Positions 45,514 through 56,947 of a stretch of 64,000 nucleotides of DNA are shown here, one piece after another; the first letter of the stretch is position 1, and the number at the start of each line of letters is the position of its first letter. Origin of the DNA: Plantago ovata (taxonomy: Eukaryota > Streptophyta > Magnoliopsida > Lamiales > Plantaginaceae); the NCBI GenBank assembly GCA_028274465.1, contig CM051458.1, positions 56,161,253 through 56,225,252 of the forward strand, given 5' to 3'. Under the pieces are notes generated by a model. That model saw nothing but the letters and a program-made list of their open reading frames with translations, was not told the origin of the DNA and did no database searches. The translations under genes were made by a program, and so were the position numbers.

Positions 45514-45991
45514 TTTTAATTGTTCATTATTGGCAACATCAAGTATTGGTGTTTGATTTAATATTTTTGTTCGTAACAATTTCTATAAGTTATTTTGGTA
45601 AGTTTAAGTTTTATTGTCTTTCCTTTCTTACAATGCACGCCTCATCAATGCTGAAAATCAAAATATATGGAATGTTTAGATTTTTTGCTTTATTGCGGTG
45701 AGTAATTTCTATTTAAATTCAAACGGAGCAAAAATCATTGCATGAATTAGGATCTTCTAAACTCTAAAAAACAATTATATATAGCTAACTTCATTCTATA
45801 TCCTCTCTACCAATTTTCGAATTTGTCTTTAGAAACTAGTCTCTTCGATAAGAATTTGATCTTGCAATTATCACTAATCAATTCGTAGTCAGTCCTGATT
45901 TTTGTAATATCATTGAAGTGTATGTATTTTTTTATTCTTATTCAATCCGTATTCTATTATACGTTCGATAATGATATTTTATTTTGTTCTC

Positions 45992-46522
45992 ATGTCTTCA
46001 AATTTGTCTTTTGTTTTCCGGGATGATGAATTGAACGGCATTACTAAACAAATGAAGTACGATGCTAATTGGGTTAGTTTTTATCATTGTTTTGTATTCT
46101 GATTAAATTGTTCACTCATTGATTAGTCTAATCTTCTTGATTAAATTGTTTTTGACGTTGGATGCTTTTACGAAAGCTTTGATCTTGCAATTATCACTAA
46201 TCAATTCGTAGTCAGTCCTGATTTCTATTTCGCGATGCTAATTGTAAGTTTTATCTAATATGATTGAATTGTATGTATTTTTTTATTCTTATTCAATCTG
46301 TATTCTATTATACATTCGCTAATGATATTTTATTTTTGTTTTAAGGTTGATGTTTTCGAGTACAATACCTTCCATCGAGTACAACCTTTGCTAGATATTT
46401 TAATAGAAGTGAATCATCCAATGTCCAATTACGCGACATGTATCTATAAAATGTTGAATAACGACCAAGATATTAGAGAAGATGGATTCTTACTCTTAGT
46501 CAAGATTGCTTCGATGCCTTGA
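45992..46522 (+). CDS. Possible two-exon small protein, function unknown
   Basis: Exon 1 is 45992-46072 (27 codons, MSSNLSFVFRDDELNG) and exon 2 is 46346-46522 (58 codons plus TGA). They are joined by an intron with GT and a TTTTAAG acceptor, in matching phase. The 85-residue product is acidic, has no transmembrane or signal segment, and matches no family I know. The sequence just upstream of each exon is a duplicated copy (from 45855 and 46178), so the gene may be a decayed duplication product. Codon content is AT-rich like its surroundings. Confidence is low without transcript support. Confidence 0.35.
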
Positions 46523-47362
46523 TTGTTGTTGTATTTGAAGAAATGTAAAGAAACGGTGTTGGAAGGAGTTTGCAAATTATATGATGGCGTGTTCATTACT
46601 AAATTTTGTATTCCTAAGTTTTGTTGTATTCATTGTATTCCAGAGTTAGTTTTTGTTGATGGTGATTTTTGCTATAGGTGTTTTGCTGATAATTAGATAT
46701 GTAGCTACGGTTGTTCGTCTAATTATTCAATATTCAATGTATATTTTAGTTTGAATGTAATTTACCGGCTGTGTGACCAATCACATAAATTTGTTATTAA
46801 TTATATGACTATAACATTGTTGGCCAATGTTTAAAATTCGAAATTATCAAGCAACACTTCGAAGTTCTATTGTACATTATGGTGGATTCGATTTGGGACA
46901 AAACACTGGAAGATATTAAAAAGAAATTTTTTGACCGAGTTAGCCGTGGTATAATTTTTTTGATTTATTAAGTATTTCTCAATAAAGACGTAGACGTATG
47001 ATATACCACGTTGATTTATTCATGTTGGATGAAGAAGTAGATGTATGATATATCAATTTTATTTATTTATACTTATTCATTTTTCATGTTTACACCTTAT
47101 TTTGCATGATTAAACTTCTAGAACTATATTTTACTTCACATGGTAATGTATGTTGTATGCTTTTTTACAATTTGCTAGCATGTTTAGTGTCAACATTACT
47201 TTGTGATCATTACTTTGGAATCTACCAAATTTTATCAATAATGTGAATGAAGTGTGCATGATTTTGTAACAAATACGATCTTAGACAATAGAGGATAGAC
47301 TAACTTTTTAGAATCCACCGTATGATAAAAATAAAAATAAAAATAAAATCCATAGCTTGAAA

Positions 47363-47433
47363 GTTGTGGCCGGAGGGAATTGAACCCGGGTGGTGCGGAT
47401 GATGAAACTCACTACATTCCACACGGGCACAAC
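47363..47433 (-). other. tRNA-like module (copy 3 of 5)
   Basis: The minus strand holds a good B box (GGTTCAATTCC) and outer ends GTTGTGCCC and GGCCACAAC that can pair. One A-box base is changed. Confidence 0.55.
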
Positions 47434-48246
47434 TTTTTTATCGTTCATTATTGATAATATTTGGTACTGGTACTTTATTTTATGTGCCTTTAAGTTTAAT
47501 AATCGAAGTCGGATTTTTCAAATATGATCATTATCTTCCACTTCTAGAGGATAGACTCACTATAACGTGCAATGCATGTCTTGCTGATTTTGAGACTAAC
47601 ATATATACTACGGCGAGTTATTTCAGGGCCGTTATTAGTCTTCCGTTGTTGGATGAAGACGTAGACGTATGATATATCTCATTTAATTAGAATTTTCACT
47701 ATTCATGTTTGATTTTTTTGAATTATTCAAGTTTATTTACAATTATTTTGATTCATTAAGTATTTCTCAATAAAGACGTAGACGTATGAAATATCACGTT
47801 GGATGAAGACGTGGATGTATGATATATCAATTTTATTTTATTTATAATGATTCATTATTCATGTTTACACCTTATTGAGCATGATTAAACTTCTAGAACT
47901 ATTCTACTTCACATGGTAATTTATGTTGTATGATTTTTACAATTTGCTAGCATGTTTAGTGTCAACATTACGTTTCATCGTATTTTGGAATGTACCAAAT
48001 TTTACACTTTAGTTCTAGAAAATGTTAGTTTAAGTGAGTGAAGTGTGCATGGTTTTGTAACAAATGTGATCTTAGACAATAGATTATAGACTCACTGTCA
48101 CGTTCAATGCTTTTTTTATTAAAAATTAATTATATTTCTTGACAATTGCTATATATTTAAATAAGTTGTCTATTTGTTTATGTTTTCTATTTAACAAAAT
48201 CTCGATTTAGAATCCACCGTATGATAAAAAAAATCCATAACTAAAA

Positions 48247-48317
48247 GTTGTGGCCGGAGGGAATTAAAACCGGGTGGGGAGGATGATGAAACTCACTACA
48301 TTCCACTCGGCCACAAC
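48247..48317 (-). other. tRNA-like module (copy 4 of 5)
   Basis: The minus strand starts GTTGTGGCCGAGTGGAATG, containing a perfect TGGCCGAGTGG A-box match, and ends CGGCCACAAC. The ends pair over nine bases. The B box is mutated (GGTTTTAATTCC). Confidence 0.55.
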
Positions 48318-48856
48318 TTTTTAATCGTTTATTGTTGATAACATTTGATACTGGTACTTGATTTAATATGCTTTTACGTTTAATACTCGAAGTCGAATTT
48401 TTTAAATTTGTGGAAGTACGCATAGGCGTAGACGTTCCATCTTTAATAAATTGTTTAAATAAAGCAATGTGTTTAACTACACGCTTGACGCAAATTATGG
48501 TACTGATTCTCGGTTCTTTCTGTATTTAAAACACTCGAATTTTAAAGGATTTTGTTTGACTGAATCCTTGGTTAGTATATCTTCCTAAAAATTCTTTTGA
48601 TTGCTTGAAATTCTGCATAATCAATTCAATTATTCTTTTGCATTTTTTAGACTTCATATTCGTGCCAACTTATATACGGAAACGATATATATGCCAAAAC
48701 CAATATATGTGCCAAAAAGAAACGATATATATTCCCAAAGAAACGATATATATGCAAAAAATCTCACTATATATATGCACTTGCATCTCAGACTCTAATG
48801 TAAAATCTTAATCATACGAAACTGTAATATGTCGAACAAAAAAAAAAGAGAAAAAG

Positions 48857-51800
48857 ATGAATTCAATTGCTCTTAAGGATATTTGTAAGGATATGGAGGG
48901 TGTCGAGCTTTTCACCGTCACCGTTAAGGTTATCAAGCTTTGGAATTCGTTGGATACAAACAAGAACCCACTCGGGGTTGAGGTTATTTTAGTTGATAAT
49001 GAGGTGATTATTATTATGCATTCCTTTAGCATATTTTGTCGTTTGTAGTAACAAGCACTAATTTGTGGTTTGTTTCAATCATATAGGGCACCTTGATTCA
49101 AGGCACATCTTCGAAGAGAATGTTGAAGTTTTTAACCAAAAGGCTTAAGGAGGGAGAAACATATAGAATCAGCAAGTTTGATGTGGAGGAAAATACTCCA
49201 CCAAAGTATCAGAAGGGGAGGGTCAATCACGGGGCAAGGCTCGTGATATGTTATGGTGCTGAAGTTACCCAGTGTAGGCCGGATCTCAGCATTCTGACTA
49301 ACGGTATCAATTTGGTTGCTTATCGTGACATCAACGATTCTGATCCACAGTTTTATGTTGGTGAGATGTTCTACTTAGCCATATCTTAATTTGTTCAATA
49401 GTTTAAATTATATATGTATATGTCATTTCGAAAATTTATACTTACTGATTTGCATGTTCAACATTCTATTTAAATTTTATGTGTATGCTGTGGTGCTCCA
49501 ATATTTTCAAATGCATATGTACCGTATTTTTTGGTCGTTTAGCTCATGAACTTCTAATTTGTACCCTATTGCAATCTATCACAACATTTTAATCAATCAA
49601 TGTTATACTTTGTTTATGAGCTCTGCCTAAAACCGTTGTACCCCGTGCCTCCTTCCTTCCTATATCATACAGATGTTATTGGACAAGTCACGAGTAGAAG
49701 TTATGTTACCTTTGTCGAGAAGATGCGTGCTCGCAAAATTGATGTTGAGCTTCGAGACGATAGGTACCTATTTTTGTATAAATACAATATACTTTAATAG
49801 CTAATATGTTGTTTTCTAGCTTATAAATATATTTTTATTTTTTATAGCAATGTCACTATTAAGGCTGTGCTATGGGAGTCTTTTGCTGATAAGATCATTG
49901 AGTTGGCCCCTGCTATTGGAAATGTTGAGCCGGGAATTGTTATTATTCTTCAATTTGCTCTTAAGAATTCATATCTTAGTAAGTAAAAAGTCTTTCTAAC
50001 CCATTTGCTTGAACATTTACGGATTTATAAGTTTATGATTTATGAGTTCAAATTTTATGTCAAAACAGATGAGACACGTGTTCAAACCGCTTATCATGCA
50101 ACCAAGCTTTACATCAATGCTGATCTTCCTGAATTCCATGAGTTCAACATAAAGTGAGTTAATTTGTAGTTTACATAAAGTTAAATTTGATATCTTATAT
50201 CCTTCCTATCTAATGTCGAGTTTAAATTGTTTTAGGAAAAAGGACAATGAAGGTAATTCGGTCACGTATCTCACTGCTGACCCTAGGTCATTAAGACCTG
50301 ATGAGTGGCTCAACATGGACATGCACAGGACTGCTAGGCAAATTAAGGATTGCACGACGGTACGTTCTATTAGGTTTGAGTGAAGATGTACAATATCATT
50401 TATAATTTTTCGAGTAAAACTTATGAAGTAAATTTGGTTTGGACAGGCTGGTTCCTACATCATGTTTGTTTGTTTTCAAAAGGTTGATGAGATGTCTCCT
50501 TGGTATTATATGTCGTGCTCTTCGTGCAATGGAAATGCGAAGAAGTCTCAAGTTGGTGAACCGTGCAATAGCATCAAGTGTGCTGGTCAGCCAATCAAAG
50601 CTCTCATTCCCAAGTAATCTCCATTAACTTCATCAAGTTTATATGATATTTTTCATATACTTATTAAATCAATTGATTTATGATCTAAATTTTTATTTAT
50701 TATCAAATATAGGTTCCGAGTGAAAATTCATAGCTAGAGGTGCTAAGGAAGAGAGAATTTACGTTGTTGTGTTTGAAGAAATGATGATGAAGTTTATCAA
50801 GAAAATATGCTAGCAGGTTTATGATGAATGGAAAGAGGTATATTTTTTCCATCTATATATCTATATTTATCTATAAGCATTCAAGAGCGTGTTTGTCATT
50901 TTATTTGATATGTCCCTCAAACAGGAGGATGATGAGGATATGATACCAATGGACTTCTCCGTCATGCTGCACCGTGATTACCTTACTAAAGTTAGAATCA
51001 CGGAGTATAACTTGAAGGGTGACAATTTTAAAGAGTTTAGCATTGATGTGATGACCGATGATGTTGATATTATCAAGGAGTACGTTAACATTAGCATTGA
51101 GGTATTTTCTGTTGTCATTCGTAGAATAAAACGAATTATTGTTATTGTTAATGTTATGATTATCTTGTGACAATGGAAGCCCCTGTGTTGGCTTCTTACT
51201 TGGTGAAGAAAATGCTGAAAGTTCGAACCTTGGTAATCCAGAATCATCTCTGGGACCAGCAGTTACAAGAGGGGAAATTTCATATGAATAGCATTTATAA
51301 GATTGTGCGGCCTTCTACTGCTGCAGTACCTTGGAAGGAGTATGTGTTGAATTGTATGGCTACTCCCCGGGCTCAATTTATTACTTGGCTTGCGTTGTAG
51401 GGCAGATTGGCTACAAAGGTAAGACTCCAGAAATTTGGATTGAATGTGGATACGCAATGTGTATTGTGTAATGAGCAACCTGAGCCTGTCTTGCATTTGT
51501 TCTTTGCGTGCTCGTATTCTGTTGTAGCTCTCCAAGCGGTAATGGGATGGTTGAATTTGTCGGGGCTGGGGACTGCAGGTTCAACACTGGCTGAGTTGAT
51601 TCCCAGAATCCGTGGAAAACAGCCAGCTTGTAGATTTTTAAAGACTATTTTGAATGAAATGGTTTATGCTCTTTGGAGAGAACGGAATCGAAGGATATTT
51701 CAAGAAGGCTCTATGGAGGTCAATGTCTTGCTAAAGGAAGTTGGCAGAGTTGCTTTAGCGAGGTGTTATTTTTCTGAAGCAATGCATCAATTTTGCAATA

Positions 51801-52255
51801 GTCTGATAGATTTACCTGTTCATATTCAGTAGGAAAATTTTGTTTTCTTTGTCTTTTTGGCTAGTTCGATAAGCAGGGCCTAAGTAGCATTCTTAGCCTG
51901 TTTTACAGTTTTGGGGACTTGAGAGTTTGTACTTACTTGTTTTTACTGGAATGAATAAAAGCAGCTTATTAGTTAAATGTTATGATTATCTTATTATGAG
52001 ATGTTTCAATATCCTAACTCTTTGTTCTATTCTCTAATGTACCAGAATGGCGTGTCCGGTTTTAAGTACAATTCGGTTGTAGGGAAAGGCAAGGAAAAGG
52101 TGGTTCTAGATGGACCTAAAAATGCTAGCAATGATACTGAAGGCTCTATCACACCTTGCAAACGTACTTCGTCTTCTGATAGTGATGATGAGGATGTCAA
52201 CACTGGTACTCAGAAATCAAGCAGCAGGAATAAGGCTATCAAAATGGAGAAATAA
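48857..52255 (+). pseudogene. RPA1-like single-stranded DNA-binding protein gene
   Basis: Ten exons, all with GT-AG borders: 48857-49003, 49087-49360, 49673-49763, 49848-49978, 50069-50153, 50236-50359, 50447-50613, about 50712-50838, 50925-51101 and 52046-52255. The product follows plant replication protein A large-subunit order: OB folds (VTVKVIKLWN; DVIGQVTSRS), then a C4 zinc finger (SCSSCNGNA, PCNSIKCAG) and the last OB fold (FPLAF-like DFSVMLHRDY). The tail is acidic and Ser-rich. Exon 8 has a small indel and an in-frame TAG, so the last OB fold cannot be read through. A LINE sits in the last intron. RPA1-like genes of this kind are often carried by Helitrons, but no Helitron helicase or end was found. 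Confidence 0.8.
51167..51975 (+). mobile_element. 5'-truncated LINE with 17-bp TSD in intron of the RPA1-like gene
   Basis: It is flanked by AATGTTATGATTATCTT at 51150-51166 and 51976-51992. The single frame 51167-51832 encodes the zinc-binding end of a plant LINE reverse transcriptase (zf-RVT: CVLCNEQPEPVLHLFFAC, then LWRERNRRIF). One in-frame TAG is at 51398-51400. An AATAAA signal lies at 51953-51960. Only the last roughly 0.8 kb of the LINE was inserted, as is usual for target-primed reverse transcription. Confidence 0.9.
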
Positions 52256-52808
52256 TTTTTTTTCTTCGTAATTTCCCTTTGAACTTATATTGAACAATTT
52301 GGTGTTTAAGGTTTTAAGTTGGACATGTTTGTTTAAATATTGTTTTTGGACTGATTTGATATTGCGTCTATATGGTCATGTCGAACCATAACATTTTGGA
52401 TATTGCTGGTGATTTGCTGTTTTTTATCATCCATTTTTCGTTTTGAAGTAGTATATGGTCATGTTGAGGTAGCAATGATACATCATTGTTCAATATTTGT
52501 GTTTCTATGTTTTGTTTTCTCTCTTTTTTCTTTTTTTAGCAGGTGAGGTCGATTGCAGTCTATGTCAAGTCGTTAAGGAATCATACAATCTACACTACTT
52601 TTTGATATGGTGGTGTTGAAGTTGCACAGGCTTGAGACTTTGGAGTTGTTTTTTAGCATTGAATCGATGAAGTTGGAGAACCCGTATGTTATTGAATTTG
52701 AGTTGTATTCGAATATTAAATATGATTTAGTTAAATTTTAATTATGTATTATGCACTTTGAAATTGAATAAGACTTTTAATTTGTAAATTGATGATGGAA
52801 GTTCTTTT
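52256..52808. other. Intergenic stretch between the RPA1-like gene and the MULE end
   Basis: No gene is seen. It contains the presumed 3' UTR of the RPA1-like gene and AT-rich DNA. Confidence 0.6.
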
Positions 52809-53160
52809 CGCAAAGTCTCATAAGAGACCGTCTCTTTTTAACTTATAGAGAGACAGGACTAATTTGCAATTTACCATCCTCCTTCAAAATTTTCGCGGAT
52901 CCTCACCCGACCCGAATTTACTAAACCCGACTTAATAAGACCCGAGTTTACTAACCCGACTTCACAAAATATCTCGCTCTCAATCTTATTTTCGTCTTCT
53001 TCGTTTTCTCCGTCTTCTTCATTTTCTCCGTTTGGGTCGTTTTCTCCGTCGATCTCCATCCATCTCTGTTCGTTCTTCTTCATTTTCTAAGTCGTAGATC
53101 GTGGATTCCTTGTGCAATTGACGGTGTCTTCAACTTCGTCGACGTTTTCCAGTTGATATT
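52809..53160 (+). mobile_element. MULE B: left terminal region, same family as MULE A
   Basis: CGCAAAGTCTCATAAGAGACCGTC and the next 90 bp match the right end of MULE A read on the minus strand, including AATTTTCGCGGATC. It is followed by a CT-rich leader with a donor at 53160 (GATATTGTAAGTTTTC). The opposite end and its 9-bp TSD could not be found, so the element is truncated, interrupted or longer than the window. Confidence 0.7.
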
Positions 53161-53295
53161 GTAAGTTTTCTCCTCTTTTTTTTAGGGTTTTCTCGTGTTG
53201 ATTCGATTTTTTAGGATTTTTTTTTGTGGTTGGTTTTTCGTAATTTCTCTCATCTTTGTTCGTTCGTTTACAGTGTGTCTCTGGTGTTAGTTGAT

Positions 53296-56284
53296 ATGGA
53301 TGGTGTTCGTGGTAAGAGGAAGCTGGGTGAGGTGAACAATGCAACACGAAAATCACCTAGAATCAGTGCTTTGGGTTCGCCGGAGAAGAAAAGGAAGTCA
53401 AGTAGTAGTGGTGCAAATATTTCGCCTGAGAAGAAAACTAAAATAGCTAGTGTTTCAGGTAGGTTTTTCTGCACTTTTGTTTTGTGTTTCTGTTTTTTTT
53501 AACTGTCCATGTTTTGTTCATTTATTGTCCATGTTTTGTACATTATTGTCCATGTTCTGTATATGTTCTTAATTTGTTTTATGTTTGCATATAGATATGG
53601 TGGCAGAGAAGCAATGTATTGTACATAATTTTCTATGTTTGTTGTGTTTTTTTTTTAACTGTCTATGTTTTGTTCATTTACTGTCCATGTTTTGTACATT
53701 ATTGTCCATGTTCTGTATATGTTCTTAATATGTCTTACGTTTGCATATGTAGTGGCAGAGAAGAAATCTAGGCATAATTCTGGGAAGATATTTAGACTTG
53801 AAGACTTGGGACCTGGAGAAGAAGGAAAGTTGAATTATATCCGTGTTGAAAGGGATGATGGTGTTATTTTTAAGATGATGGTGACTCCTTGTCAGCCGAA
53901 CAAGGTAAAGGAGTTGATGGAATCTTTAACTTTGGCGCAGAAGAGGGATGTTGAAGATATTGGATTTGGTGGGTTGGGTATGATGGCTGTTGAATCTGTC
54001 CCTCGGCTTTTAACTCCGTGGTTGGTTAATTTGCTTGATTCTGATTGTTATCATATCACTATTGGTGATGCTAAGATTCCCATCTATGGTGATGATGTGT
54101 TTGATCAGTTCATGCTTCCGCGTAATCCGGGCGTTGAAGTTCCAATGAGCTTTCAGCATGGGGGTAATAAAGTTGATGCAGATTTGAGGGATGAGTTTGT
54201 AGTAGTTGCATGGCTTGGGGGGCTGACATTAAAGGCAATACTGATAAAAGTGGTAAAAAAAGAATGAAGGAAGTAAAGCTTACGTGTGTTAAGAAGCGTT
54301 TGAAGGAGTTGACTGATGGTGGAGAAGAATTCAAGAGACTTTTTGTTTTATACGTATGTGGTTACTTCTTGTCGCCGACCCCTGCTGCTTTTGTGGATCA
54401 GAAACTCTTAGTGGCTATTCAGGATGTGAGTAAGATCCAGATGTATGATTGGTGTGCTTTTGTTGTTGACAGACTTCAAAAAGCTGTTAAGACATTGAAG
54501 TCTAAAACAAACGACTATTGCATTGTTAGTGGTTGTGTGATGGTGCTTGTGTATTGCTACCTTCATAGGTACAAATATTGTGGAGAAAGTGCATCTACTA
54601 TTGTTCCATTGTGTAGGCATTGGACAGATGAAATAATTGGGGATAGGATTGCTTATGAGATAAAACATGGAGGTTTTGGGAAGACGACCGGTGATAAGTG
54701 TTATCCTATTAACAAAATAAGGGTTGGTGATGGTCCAGTATTCTATATTCCTCCAGATAAGCTTAAGAAGAAGAAGCATCCTGTTGAAGGTTCTGTAATG
54801 GTGAGTTTATTTTTTTATGCTCTTTTTATTTTATTTTTTAACATAGCTTCTTTTATTATTCAGAACATAGGCCTTTTCTTTAAAAACATAGGACTTAATG
54901 TTTAGAACATAGTTTTATATATTTCTGACTAGCTTTTTGTTTTGTAGACTGCTGAGAAGTCTTGGGAGCTGTACATGAAGGATCAGCAAGTTGCATTGCG
55001 TGCACATCTTGATAGGATGTATAAATGTGGTAACGTTGGGTTTGATGTTCCTGATTGGAGTGATAAGTCTTTATCACAACTTTCACAGAGTTTGGATTCT
55101 CATAAGGGTTGGAGTGATCCTATTTTAATTGGGTTTGTTGATAGGATTTGTGCTCAATTGAGGGAGAAGATGATGGGAGTATATGCTGAGTCGCAACCTG
55201 ATTCTTGGGTTAAGAAAAATATTTGTAAAAGTGGAGATGAAGAGAAATTAAATTCTGTATCTGATGATGATGGTGGGATTGATAAGGCAGAATTCAAATC
55301 TTTCAAAGTACAAAAAAATATTGATGTGTGTAGCATAGGGAGGCAAGTTGAGAAGGAGGTTGCTGATTTAGATAATAGCAGTGAGACTGATGAAGATGGT
55401 GGTGGTGAGAACAAGGGGACTGGAGTGGATGAATCTGGAGTTGGTAATGAGAAGGAGAAGATGGGAAATGTTGGTGATAACATAGGTCATGAAGGTGATA
55501 ACATAGCAAATGAAGGTGATAACATAGTTTTGAGGCCTGTTGATGATTCTGCTGTTGATGTGATTAATGATTCTGCTGTTGATGTAGAGTTTATAGGTCG
55601 TGTAGAGAAGACAGGTGATGATGTTGACAATGTTGTTTTGAGGCCTCTTGATGTAATTGTTGATTTCTGTTTTGATTATCTTGGATGTACAATTAATGAT
55701 TGTGGCGCTGTTGGTGAGGATTGTGTTATGGGTTCGAAAATGATGAGGAATATGGTCAAGTATGCGAAGGACATGAGGACATTAAGGAAACAAGTTGCGG
55801 ATTATGTATTTTTCATGTCTGAGAATTCGAGGTTACTTTGTGTTCTTTCTTTCTATTTTTCTTTCTGTTTATTTTTATGTGTTCTCTCGTTCTTTTTTAT
55901 GTGTTTTTTGTTCTTATACTCTGTTTATATGAACAGGTATGATGGGTATGAACATTTTGTGAAGTTTTCGAGGACATTTTGGATTTCTGCGGAGGAGATA
56001 CGCTACGATGTGCTATCAGACGAAGATTCTGAATTCTGTTGTTGATTGCTGGGTTACAAATCTGAATTATAGTGAGGGGCTTACCAGGAATGATGGGGAG
56101 ACTCAGCGTCTGTGGTTCACTACCAGCATTTCTGTTCGTATTTTTTTCTTTTAAATTTGTTTGTATTATTTTCTACTCTTTTGTTGTATGGTGCAATGTT
56201 TTTTTTATGTTATTTTTGTATGTGCAGACTCCATGGGCAATGCTAGTGAAGGTATTTGATGAGGGTAATGCTATGGTGACTTAA
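53296..56284 (+). pseudogene. MULE-associated gene resembling the N-terminal part of Ulp1-type transposon proteins
   Basis: Exons with GT-AG borders: 53296-53459 (Lys/Ser-rich, MDGVRGKRKLGE), 53753-54801, 54948-55831, 55937 to about 56130 and 56228-56284. A 5'-UTR intron precedes the ATG (53161-53274). The core has an IGFGGLGMMAVESVPRLLTPWLV block followed by IPIYGDDVF, seen in plant transposon-borne proteins that carry a C-terminal Ulp1 protease domain. An acidic region follows with G-D-N-I repeats (55473-55533), then DCWVTNLN and a WFTTS block. Frameshifts lie at a G6 run near 54219 and near 56030. The protein ends before any Ulp1 His-Asp-Cys region. The function is inferred from layout only. 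Confidence 0.5.
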
Positions 56285-56480
56285 CTGTTGTAAAGTCGTA
56301 ACGCTACGACTTTACACTTGTAAACACTTGTAAACAGTTGTAAACACTTGTAAACACTTGTAATCATGATCTGGACGGTTGGAAATCATTTACAACCATC
56401 ATCTACCATTTACAACTTGATTATCTTGGTTGTAAATGGGATTTTCCGTTTACAACTGAGTTATCTTGGTTGTAAATGAT
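56285..56480. repeat. TTGTAAAC minisatellite and small hairpins
   Basis: Tandem ACACTTGTAAAC units (56314-56365) are followed by two hairpin-forming stretches. ATTTACAAC pairs with GTTGTAAAT (56409-56438), and a second pair lies at 56450-56477. Nothing coding. Confidence 0.75.
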
Positions 56481-56507
56481 AAATTCCGTTCTTATTAAAA
56501 ATTAATT

Positions 56508-56575
56508 TAACGACGGTGGGGATCAAACTCTGGTCGCTGGAGTAAAAGAATCCAAACATTACCACTCAGCCACGT
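56508..56575 (-). other. tRNA-like module (copy 5 of 5)
   Basis: The minus strand has ACGTGGCTGAGTGGTAATG (A-box-like) and GAGTTTGATCCCC (B-box-like), about 68 bp overall. The ends pair only weakly. It lies 8 kb from the other copies. Confidence 0.5.
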
Positions 56576-56677
56576 TTTTATGTATGCACAATATCAAAAA
56601 CAATACTACATTAACAATAAATGTATTTACAATTTCAAAAACAATACTACTTAACAATAAATGTAATTTACAATTTC

Positions 56678-56805
56678 AAAATTTCATAACCCTAGCCGTT
56701 CATTAGGACAGACGGAGTTCAAAAATATTGCTATTTCATAACCCTACCGTTCATTAGGACAGACGGAGTTCAAAAATATTGCTACTTGTAGATCAGTCGA
56801 TTCTT
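56678..56805. repeat. 62-bp tandem duplication
   Basis: ATTTCATAACCCTA followed by CCGTTCATTAGGACAGACGG and GTTCAAAAATATTGCTA occurs twice in a row with one small indel. Confidence 0.9.
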
Positions 56806-56947
56806 CTTCAATCTTTGATCATTCGATTCGTCCCGATACTGCAAACTTCTTTCTTGACACCGGAGAGTTCAATTCATAGGTAACATAACAATCATACTCA
56901 TTGTTAGTAATTTGAATCTCGTTCAATTTTGCGAATTGTAATTTTAC

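Larger units (their letters stand above)
44066..45991. other. AT-rich region upstream of a possible small gene
   Basis: No confident gene. Near 44587 there is CTATATATAC, followed by a leader-like stretch ending in TTTTGGTAAGTTTTC (about 44700), which could be a promoter with a 5'-UTR intron. Two tRNA-like modules lie here (45230-45281 and 45449-45513), each followed by a shared AT-rich sequence. Confidence 0.4.
46523..48856. other. AT-rich region with internal duplications
   Basis: Two long related segments (about 47080-47530 and 47860-48405) share blocks such as CATGATTAAACTTCTAGAAC and TTTGCTAGCATGTTTAGTGT, each followed by a tRNA-like module. The short string GACGTAGACGTATGATAT occurs several times (46985-47830). 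No gene can be supported. Confidence 0.6.

Noticed and set aside
45230..48317. Functional tRNA-Ser or tRNA-Leu genes
   Set aside because: A and B box motifs are present but D and T stems do not pair well, no anticodon loop is clear, and several copies are mutated or cut.
48857..52255. A Helitron carrying the RPA1-like gene
   Set aside because: No Rep/helicase coding sequence, no 5' TC or 3' CTRR end with hairpin could be identified.
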